This document shows, in pieces, positions 1 to 5,655 of a stretch of DNA of 7,930 nucleotides. Within the stretch, counting starts at the first letter, position 1, and every line of letters starts with the position of its first letter. The translations under genes and the position numbers were made by a program. Under the pieces are notes generated by a model. It made no database searches. It saw nothing but the letters and a program-made list of their open reading frames with translations, and was not told the origin of the DNA. Origin of the DNA: SIG603 sp964370115 (lineage in GTDB: Bacteria; Bacillota; Clostridia; Oscillospirales; Acutalibacteraceae); contig CAYJIA010000072.1 of assembly GCA_964370115.1 (NCBI GenBank), positions 1-7,930 of the forward strand, read 5' to 3'.

Positions 1-60
1 TAAAAGTTCTTGAAGAGGAACTCTAAAAACTACTACTTTTATATTATACGAGGAGTAATT

Positions 61-1710
61 ATGATAGCAAAGCAAGAAAAATATATAGCCGCACTCTACT
101 GTAGACTGTCGCAAGATGATGGACAAGATGGCATAAGTGGTAGTATAGAAACACAAAAATCACTCTTGATACAGTACGCAAAAGAAAATGGGTTTGAGGT
201 GTACGACTGTTTTTGTGACGACGGTTGGACAGGGACAAATTTCGAAAGACCTCGTTTTAAACAGATGCTTAATGCAATCGAAAACGGCAAAATCAATATG
301 GTTCTGTGCAAGGATCTATCGAGATTCGGTCGTGAGTATGCACAGATGGGAATTATTATTGAGCAATATTTTGAGAAAAAAGATGTGCGATTTATCGCCA
401 TAGGAGATAATATTGACACCATAAATGGCACCGATAATATCATGATGCCGATAACTAATATTATGAATTCCCACTATGCTAAAGAAGCATCACGCAAAAC
501 AAAGGCGGCTCACCGCGCTCGTGCTAAAGATGGTAAATATCTTGGAGGACACGCACCTTTTGGATATATCAAAGATTCAAATAACCGCCACCATCTAATT
601 ATCGACCCCGAAGCATCGGAAGTAGTAAAGGAGATTTTTAAGATGTTCAGCGAGGGCATCGGCTATGTTCGTATGACAAAGATATTGCGTGAGCGAAATG
701 TTTTAAACCCACAGGCATACTTCAATCGCAATAATCCCTACTACTACAAAAATGATTATTGGCGAAAACCCTTTGACTGGCATGCGACGTCAATCCGTTC
801 CATTATCACAAACCCAGTTTATCTCGGTCGTGTGGTATTTGGTAGAACAAAAACAAAAGGGTTCTTTGATAAGAGTGTAGTAAAGGTAAATGAAGAAGAT
901 TGGATAGTAGTCCCCGATATGCATGAAGCGATTGTTAGTCAAAAGACATGGGATACGGTACAAAAACTTATGAAATCCAAAAGACGAGAAACAATAGCAA
1001 AGGGCGAAATACAATACTTTGCTGGCCTTGTCAAGTGTTCCGACTGCGATTCATCTCTGAATGTATCGTTTAATAAAAAGAAAGGTAAATACACGGGATT
1101 TAGTTGTTGGGTGTATAAAAACTACGGCAAGCAGAGGTGTACATCGCACTCAATAGGATGGCAAACACTAAACAAGCTTGTGCTAGAGGATATACAGAGA
1201 AACTCGAAAATTGCACAAGTGGCAACGACAAAATACATGGATAGTCTAGTTGCAATGAAATCGGAAAAGAAAGAAAAAGAGATTTCAAAGTATCGAAGAG
1301 AGCGTACGGCAAACGAAAAACGGCAACTTCAAATTGAAAAAGTTCTAAACAAACTATATGAGGACAGAGCATTAGAGCGGATAAGTGACGAGCGATATCA
1401 CGCTATGTCAGACACATATGAAGTTGAATTGAGAGTGCTAAAATCACGAAGTTGTGAACTATTTACCGAAATAGAAAAAGCCGATGAAGTGTTCCAAAAT
1501 GCTGAAAACTTCATACAGCTTATACGACAATATACAGATGTAAAAGAATTAAATGCAAAGATATTAAACGAGCTTATCGACCGAATAATCGTGCATGAAA
1601 AGACGATAAATGAGGACGGTAGCAAGAGTCAAAGAGTGGATATTTACTATAAGTTTATCGGGTATTTATCGTTTGGAGAGCTCTTAAATATAATGCCGAT
1701 AGCACTTTAA
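61..1710 (+). CDS. Large serine recombinase, TndX/TnpX-like, with C-terminal DUF4368-type region
   Basis: Site-specific recombinase that integrates and excises the element through a serine-DNA intermediate. The 549-residue product has the N-terminal resolvase domain with the YCRLS motif (catalytic Ser17), the KDLSRFGRE segment (84-92) that supplies active-site arginines, and a recombinase domain around 160-310 starting near GGHAPFGY. A zinc-ribbon segment follows with Cys326, Cys329, Cys349 and Cys360, then a charged coiled-coil stretch (about 400-480) and a tail (LIDRIIVHE, IYYKFIG) typical of DUF4368 recombinases. Length and domain order match the family and no motif is broken, so the gene looks functional. 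I chose ATG 61 because AGGAG lies at 51-55 and the protein then begins directly before the family's N-terminal YIAALYCRLS; an in-frame TTG at 10 would add 17 residues with no family match and no clear ribosome site. Confidence 0.95.
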   Translation: MIAKQEKYIAALYCRLSQDDGQDGISGSIETQKSLLIQYAKENGFEVYDCFCDDGWTGTNFERPRFKQMLNAIENGKINMVLCKDLSRFGREYAQMGIIIEQYFEKKDVRFIAIGDNIDTINGTDNIMMPITNIMNSHYAKEASRKTKAAHRARAKDGKYLGGHAPFGYIKDSNNRHHLIIDPEASEVVKEIFKMFSEGIGYVRMTKILRERNVLNPQAYFNRNNPYYYKNDYWRKPFDWHATSIRSIITNPVYLGRVVFGRTKTKGFFDKSVVKVNEEDWIVVPDMHEAIVSQKTWDTVQKLMKSKRRETIAKGEIQYFAGLVKCSDCDSSLNVSFNKKKGKYTGFSCWVYKNYGKQRCTSHSIGWQTLNKLVLEDIQRNSKIAQVATTKYMDSLVAMKSEKKEKEISKYRRERTANEKRQLQIEKVLNKLYEDRALERISDERYHAMSDTYEVELRVLKSRSCELFTEIEKADEVFQNAENFIQLIRQYTDVKELNAKILNELIDRIIVHEKTINEDGSKSQRVDIYYKFIGYLSFGELLNIMPIAL

Positions 1711-1722
1711 TCGGAGTTTTTT
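1696..1722 (+). terminator. Possible short terminator at the end of the recombinase gene
   Basis: CCGAT (1696-1700) pairs with ATCGG (1710-1714) around a 9-nt loop and is followed by TTTTTT at 1717-1722. The left arm and loop lie in the last codons of the recombinase. The stem is only 5 bp, so termination would be weak. No other candidate lies between the recombinase stop and the tRNA fragment. Confidence 0.4.
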
Positions 1723-1768
1723 GAACAAAAGACGGCTTGAAAATACCCACCCTAAAATACAACCACAT

Positions 1769-1799
1769 GTCAGGAGTTCGAGTCTCCTTAGTAGCTCCA
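1769..1799 (+). tRNA. 3' fragment of a tRNA gene (perhaps tRNA-Thr), candidate attachment site
   Basis: The fragment shows a perfect T-arm: stem AGGAG (1772-1776), loop TTCGAGT (1777-1783), stem CTCCT (1784-1788). It is followed by the 3' acceptor strand TAGTAGC (1789-1795), discriminator T (1796) and encoded CCA (1797-1799). The matching 5' acceptor strand GCTACTA, D-arm and anticodon arm are absent upstream, where recombinase-end DNA sits instead. It is therefore a partial tRNA, not a functional gene. The preceding GTC (1769-1771) would fit the end of the variable loop, so tRNA identity starts about there. Isotype is uncertain because the anticodon is missing; the acceptor with U73 resembles clostridial tRNA-Thr as I remember it. 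Confidence 0.75.
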
Positions 1800-1801
1800 G
1801 T

Positions 1802-1847
1802 TAAGCAATGTGAGTATCTGAATTGTACTCACATTGCTTATTTGCTT
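1802..1847 (+). terminator. Rho-independent terminator of the interrupted tRNA gene
   Basis: A 15-bp perfect inverted repeat (1802-1816 pairing with 1826-1840, arms TAAGCAATGTGAGTA and its complement) encloses a 9-nt loop and is followed by the T-rich run TTTGCTTT. It starts two bases after the tRNA CCA end, the usual place for a tRNA transcript terminator. This supports the view that the right side of the junction is native chromosomal DNA. It should also insulate the downstream operon from transcription leaving the element. Confidence 0.8.
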
Positions 1848-1935
1848 TAGTGTTAATTTCATGTTAAATAATATAAAATATTTCATTGTCAAGAGATAAA
1901 ATATTAAATTTATATAGATTTTCTTTGAAATTATA

Positions 1936-1964
1936 TTGAAATTTAGAGAATTGGTTGTTATAAT
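1936..1964 (+). promoter_or_regulatory. Extended -10 sigma-A-type promoter for the signalling operon
   Basis: TTGAAA at 1936-1941 is separated by exactly 17 bp from TATAAT at 1959-1964, and a TG dinucleotide at 1956-1957 gives an extended -10 (TGTTATAAT). The predicted transcript would start near 1971, leaving a leader of about 50 nt before the FHA gene at 2021, with AAGAGGAGA at 2005-2013 as its ribosome site. The rest of 1848-2020 is AT-rich and I see no open reading frame, operator palindrome or riboswitch in it. A weaker -35-like TTGTCA at 1886-1891 has no equally good -10. Confidence 0.75.
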
Positions 1965-2020
1965 TAAAATATATATTTTATTGATACACTACATTAAACT
2001 GATTAAGAGGAGATTTTATT

Positions 2021-2599
2021 ATGCAACTAATTCAATGTGAAAACGGACACTTTTATGATCAAACTGTACACAATACTTGCCCATATTGTAATGGGGAGAA
2101 TTCAAACGTGAATGTCACCCACTTTGTTGACGATTTTAAAGGTTCAGTTGAAACTGAGTTTACACAACCAATAATAAATGGTGGCGGTGAAACTCCTTTT
2201 AATCCTGTAGACGATAATGCAGGAAGAACTGTTGTTAAGATTAAAAAGGAAACCGGAATTGACCCGATAGTCGGATGGCTTGTATGCATTGAGGGTTCGG
2301 AAAAAGGAAAAGATTATAGAGTTCATGCGGAAAATAACTTTATAGGCAGAGATGCAAAAATGGACATTTGCATTAGAGGCGATGATACTATTTCTAGGGA
2401 AAATCATGCTATTATATCCTTTGATATAAAAAATCTTATATTCTACTTTTCACCGGGAAGCGGGCGCAGTATTGTTCGTGTTAATAATGTCGCAACGTTT
2501 CAAACCGTTGAAATCAAAGCGTATGATGTAATTGAAATTGGTAGCACAAAACTTATGTTTGTTCCGTTTTGTGGGGAGGGATTTTCTTGGACAGAATAA
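2021..2599 (+). CDS. Cytoplasmic zinc-ribbon FHA-domain protein
   Basis: Probable phosphothreonine-reading adaptor, 192 residues, with no signal peptide or membrane helix. The N-terminus is a small zinc-binding knuckle (Cys6, His10, Cys20, Cys23, in the style CxxxH then CPYC). A flexible, Thr- and Gly-rich linker spans about 30-80. The FHA domain (about 85-185) begins at GWLVCIEG and has FIGRD with Gly109-Arg110, Ser125-Arg126, His129 and Asn155/Asn156, the residues that normally hold phosphothreonine. I recognise this zinc-ribbon plus GWLVCIEG arrangement from clostridial FHA proteins of unknown role. The linker holds Thr45, Thr48 and Thr70 in contexts that could be kinase targets, which is inference. 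The ATG follows AAGAGGAGA by 7 bases. It is the first gene of the operon, and its stop overlaps the next gene's start. Confidence 0.92.
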   Translation: MQLIQCENGHFYDQTVHNTCPYCNGENSNVNVTHFVDDFKGSVETEFTQPIINGGGETPFNPVDDNAGRTVVKIKKETGIDPIVGWLVCIEGSEKGKDYRVHAENNFIGRDAKMDICIRGDDTISRENHAIISFDIKNLIFYFSPGSGRSIVRVNNVATFQTVEIKAYDVIEIGSTKLMFVPFCGEGFSWTE

Positions 2600-3597
2600 T
2601 TTTATTAGACGTTACAGAAAATACAGAGCCAGAAAGTGTAGAATCTACAGCCACACCTGCTCCGCAATCTGAGCAGACAACACAAAGCGAAGGTATTCCT
2701 TTTTTGTGGATTGTTATAGCTGTTGCGGCAGTAGTTTTAGCGCTATGCCTTACAGCAATAATAATTATTGCCAGAAAAAAAGGCAAAAAACAAGTAAAAA
2801 AGGACGGAAACACTGTGAAAATTATCAAGTCGAGCACAGCCATATGTCCAATTAAGATTGCCAATGTACATAATATAGGAAAAAGAGAAAGCCAACAAGA
2901 CTCTTTCGGGATTTCTTCAATAGACAATTTTTCGCAAAAAGGAATTTTAGCACTTGTGGCAGATGGAATGGGTGGACTTGAAGCAGGTGCTGAGTCTAGC
3001 AGTACCATCACAAATTACTTTCTTTCTGCGTTTAAAAGCTGTGATATGGAGGGGATAAATTCTTCTGATTTACTGCTTTCGCTCTTAAAATCATCAAATG
3101 AAAAACTTGTAAAAGTATTGAAAGAGAGTAATGTAACCCTTGGTGGAACGACCTTGGTGGCAACTATTATTAAAGATAATTTAATGAGTTTTATATCGGT
3201 CGGAGATAGCAGAATTGCGCTTATTCGCTCTGATTCACTGACGGTGTTAAATCGTGAACACACTTATGCCGTGGAGCTTGATGAAAAAGTATTAAGGGGC
3301 GAAATTAGCCTAAGTGATGCAAAAAATAACCCTGAAAGAAAATCCCTTACAAGCTATGTTGGAATGGAAACTATTAAATATGTCGACAGAAGTCTAAAAC
3401 CTATTCCGCTTATAAAGGGAGATAAAATTTTACTTATGAGTGACGGTGTTTTTGGTTCTTTAAAAGACGAAGAGATTGTAAGCACTTTATCAGGAAGTGA
3501 AATATATGATTGTGCGGTAAATCTTGAGAAATTAATACTAGAAAAAGCAATTTCGTCGCAAGATAATTTTACTGCAATAATAATTGAAATTGACTAA
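2587..3597 (+). CDS. Membrane-anchored PP2C-family Ser/Thr protein phosphatase
   Basis: Metal-dependent phosphatase predicted to remove phosphate from Ser/Thr in proteins, 336 residues. A short Thr/Pro/Glu/Ser-rich tail (about 1-35) precedes one membrane helix (about 38-62, hydrophobic, then RKKGKKQVKK). By the positive-inside rule the tail is outside and the PP2C domain (about 90-336) is cytoplasmic. Catalytic motifs are complete: RESQQD (Asp105), ADGMGG (Asp126), GGTT, VGDSR, MSDGVFG (Asp286) and QDNFTA (Asp326). I chose the TTG at 2587 because GGGGAGGG lies at 2572-2579, well spaced before it; a TTG at 2569 would put that ribosome site inside the gene. The start overlaps the FHA gene by 13 bases, suggesting translational coupling. 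A single helix before PP2C is less common than soluble PP2C. Confidence 0.9.
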   Translation: MDRIILLDVTENTEPESVESTATPAPQSEQTTQSEGIPFLWIVIAVAAVVLALCLTAIIIIARKKGKKQVKKDGNTVKIIKSSTAICPIKIANVHNIGKRESQQDSFGISSIDNFSQKGILALVADGMGGLEAGAESSSTITNYFLSAFKSCDMEGINSSDLLLSLLKSSNEKLVKVLKESNVTLGGTTLVATIIKDNLMSFISVGDSRIALIRSDSLTVLNREHTYAVELDEKVLRGEISLSDAKNNPERKSLTSYVGMETIKYVDRSLKPIPLIKGDKILLMSDGVFGSLKDEEIVSTLSGSEIYDCAVNLEKLILEKAISSQDNFTAIIIEID

Positions 3598-3622
3598 TTA
3601 AACTAGGAAATGGGGTAGTTTT

Positions 3623-4915
3623 ATGAAAAAGAGGATAGTTAGTATTTTGCTTGTAGCCTTGCTTGTGGCGATATTCACGGCAAGTGCAAATGCTGATTCA
3701 AGAGAAGCGGTTGTAGATGCTAGAAACGGTGTGGTAAGAGTTTTATGCGACGGACAAGGCACCGGAACCGGTTTTGCTATAGGTGAAGAAGGTGAAGCAC
3801 CAATCTATTTTGTAACGAATAATCACGTAATAGAAAGAGACCCATCTTCTGTTTATATAATTTTTGACGAAGCGTTAGACGAAAATGGGAATTTTAAAGG
3901 TGTTCCGGCTACAGTAGTTAAAAACTGGGCCAGTCCTGACTTGGCGATACTGAAAATTGAAAACACTATCGAGAGCGGAAAAAGAGAGGTTTTACCGCTT
4001 GGAAGCGAAAGTATGGTAGATGTTACTGATGAAATTTTTGCACTGGGATTCCCTGGTGTTGCCGATGTGCTAAATGACGAAGGATATAATTTGCCGTCTG
4101 ATATAGAAGATATCACAGTCACTACAGGCACGGTAACGAAAAAAGGGCTGGAATATTATGGTGCCGAAAGCATAGGCATAGATGCGACTATTAATCACGG
4201 AAACTCTGGTGGCCCACTTATCAATGCCGATGGCGTCGTGGTAGGAGTAAACACCTTTGGGCTTGAGGGCGATAACGGTGCACTTTATATTGATTACATT
4301 ACGGCTTATCTAGACGAAAATGGCTTTGATTATTATAAAGCATCGGACGTAAGCTCGTCTGCTCAAACAGACACACCACAAGATACCGACGAACCAGCAA
4401 CTGGAGTCGAGACACCTGCTGTAGAGCCTGTCGAGACAGCTCAGGCAGGAAATAGCACAACATACATAATTATAGGTGCGGCCATAATAGCTATAGCAGG
4501 CGGAGCCTTTTTTATAATTAAAAAGAAAAATTCTCAAGTAGGGCAAAGTTCCGAGCTTACGGCTCCTGTTATTAGCCAAGCTGTTGAAAGAACAAGTGTT
4601 CCATCGGGTAGCTTTAAACTTGTCGGCGAAAAAGGTCTTTTTGCAGGAAAAGAATTTTCTTTAGAGCCGTCTGTCAATATTGGACGTGACTCCAAAAAAT
4701 GCAATATCATCTTCCCCTCAAATACAGCAGGTGTAAGCTCGCTTCACTGCAGAGTATCGGCGAACCCCACGTCGGTTACATTGACTGATTTAGGCTCTAC
4801 CTATGGTACATATTTAAAAGGCGGTCAAAAAATAGAAGCTAATAAGGACTATACCCTTCAAAAAGGAGATTGTTTTTATATAGCAAACTCTGACATTAAA
4901 TTTGTTATTAAATAA
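3623..4915 (+). CDS. Secreted trypsin-like serine protease fused through one TM helix to a cytoplasmic FHA domain
   Basis: A 430-residue transmembrane protein. A Sec signal peptide (MKKR, hydrophobic core, cleavage likely after SANA at 24) is followed by an S1/HtrA-like protease domain (about 28-235) with His68 (TNNHVI), Asp106 (SPDLAIL) and Ser195 (HGNSGGPL) as a complete triad. No PDZ domain follows, unlike most HtrA/DegP proteases. A Thr/Pro/Glu-rich linker (about 240-278) leads to one membrane helix (280-299) ending in KKK. The cytoplasmic C-terminus (about 328-430) is an FHA domain with NIGRD (Gly354-Arg355), SSLH (Ser372, His375) and GSTYGTYL; the usual Asn of STNGT is Tyr394. Known families predict proteolysis outside and phosphopeptide binding inside; that one controls the other is inference. 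It starts 25 bases after the phosphatase gene, with ATG 3623 preceded by a G-rich ribosome site (TGGGGT). Confidence 0.92.
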   Translation: MKKRIVSILLVALLVAIFTASANADSREAVVDARNGVVRVLCDGQGTGTGFAIGEEGEAPIYFVTNNHVIERDPSSVYIIFDEALDENGNFKGVPATVVKNWASPDLAILKIENTIESGKREVLPLGSESMVDVTDEIFALGFPGVADVLNDEGYNLPSDIEDITVTTGTVTKKGLEYYGAESIGIDATINHGNSGGPLINADGVVVGVNTFGLEGDNGALYIDYITAYLDENGFDYYKASDVSSSAQTDTPQDTDEPATGVETPAVEPVETAQAGNSTTYIIIGAAIIAIAGGAFFIIKKKNSQVGQSSELTAPVISQAVERTSVPSGSFKLVGEKGLFAGKEFSLEPSVNIGRDSKKCNIIFPSNTAGVSSLHCRVSANPTSVTLTDLGSTYGTYLKGGQKIEANKDYTLQKGDCFYIANSDIKFVIK

Positions 4916-4928
4916 TAGGGTGAATTTT

Positions 4929-5645
4929 ATGAAATTTGACATATCCTCGCTTAATGACACAGGTGGAAGAAAATACAATGAGGATTCCATCTACTCTCAC
5001 CAAAGGGCAAATTCTGTCCTTTGTGTGGTGGCAGATGGTCTTGGTATGCACGGAAATGGCGATGAAGCCTCAAAACTTGCAGTTGAAATTATTGCAAAAA
5101 ATTTAGATAATCTTGATAAAATGTCTAAAGAGAAAATTCTTGATGTCATGGTAATGGCAAACGATGAAATTATAAAAAATCAAACTCCGTCTTGTAAGAT
5201 GAAGAGTACGGCAGTTATGCTTTGTATAAACAGTAAAGAAATTTTTTCGGCTCATATCGGCGACTCACGGCTTTATTGCTTTAAAAGGAATAAAATTATT
5301 CACCAAACCGTCGACCACAGCGTGTCGCAAATGGCTGTTTTTAGGGGTGAGATAACTATATCACAAATTAGATTTCACGAGGATAGAAACAGGCTTTTAG
5401 CAGCACTTGGAAGTGAAAATCCAAAGCCTACAATAGATAAACTTGAATTTGAGATTGAAACAGGTGATGCATTTTTACTTTGTACAGACGGGTTTTGGGA
5501 ATATGTCACAGAAAATGAAATGGAAATCGACTTAACTAAATCGGAAAATGCGAATACTTGGCTATCGTTTATGCTGTCGAGAATAATTAATAGGGTAGAT
5601 GGAAAAAATGATAACTTATCAGCAATTTGTGTCTTAGTAAACTAG
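4929..5645 (+). CDS. Soluble PP2C-family Ser/Thr protein phosphatase
   Basis: A 238-residue cytoplasmic phosphatase with almost nothing outside the PP2C fold and no signal or membrane segment. Motifs seen: GGRKYNEDS (Arg14, Asp19), VADGLG (Asp36), STAV, IGDSR (Asp112), CTDGFWE (Asp187) and KNDNLSA (Asp228), so the metal-binding aspartates are all present. It differs clearly from the membrane phosphatase two genes upstream, being shorter and lacking the TM anchor, though both share the VxRGEI(S/T) flap segment. I chose ATG 4929, giving MKFDISSLND, because AGGGTG (4917-4922) precedes it at good spacing; an earlier in-frame start at 4902 would lie inside the protease-FHA gene and add nine unrelated residues. 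It sits directly before the kinase gene with a 10-base gap, so it is the likelier partner that reverses the kinase. Confidence 0.93.
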   Translation: MKFDISSLNDTGGRKYNEDSIYSHQRANSVLCVVADGLGMHGNGDEASKLAVEIIAKNLDNLDKMSKEKILDVMVMANDEIIKNQTPSCKMKSTAVMLCINSKEIFSAHIGDSRLYCFKRNKIIHQTVDHSVSQMAVFRGEITISQIRFHEDRNRLLAALGSENPKPTIDKLEFEIETGDAFLLCTDGFWEYVTENEMEIDLTKSENANTWLSFMLSRIINRVDGKNDNLSAICVLVN

Positions 5646-5655
5646 AGGTGAAACT

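Larger units (their letters stand above)
1..1770 (+). mobile_element. Right end of an integrated element carrying a large serine recombinase (partial)
   Basis: The window opens inside a mobile element whose only visible gene is the large serine recombinase at 61-1710. In TndX/TnpX-type conjugative or mobilisable elements the recombinase gene commonly lies at one end, and here it is followed within 60 bases by a tRNA 3' fragment that marks a plausible chromosomal junction near 1769-1771. The left end, cargo and any conjugation genes lie outside the window, so the element type (integrative conjugative element, mobilisable element or prophage) cannot be decided. The right boundary is inferred from where tRNA-like sequence begins, not from a seen pair of att sites. 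Confidence 0.7.

Noticed and set aside
1..60. Hairpin AGTTC/GAACT and a promoter upstream of the recombinase
   Set aside because: The stem is only 5 bp with no T-run, and no -35/-10 pair with normal spacing is visible in these 60 bases.
96..443. Reverse-strand open frame of 115 codons
   Set aside because: It lies wholly opposite the conserved catalytic domain of the recombinase, has no ribosome site and no recognisable domain; it is a frame shadow.
1886..1916. Second promoter (TTGTCA followed by TTTATA/TATATA)
   Set aside because: The spacing fits only with a poor -10, and the region is so AT-rich that such matches are expected; the TTGAAA-17-TATAAT site downstream is far better.
4310..4579. 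Reverse-strand Cys/Tyr/Arg-rich open frame
   Set aside because: It is the complement of the low-complexity linker and helix of the protease-FHA gene; the composition is explained by that strand and there is no start signal.
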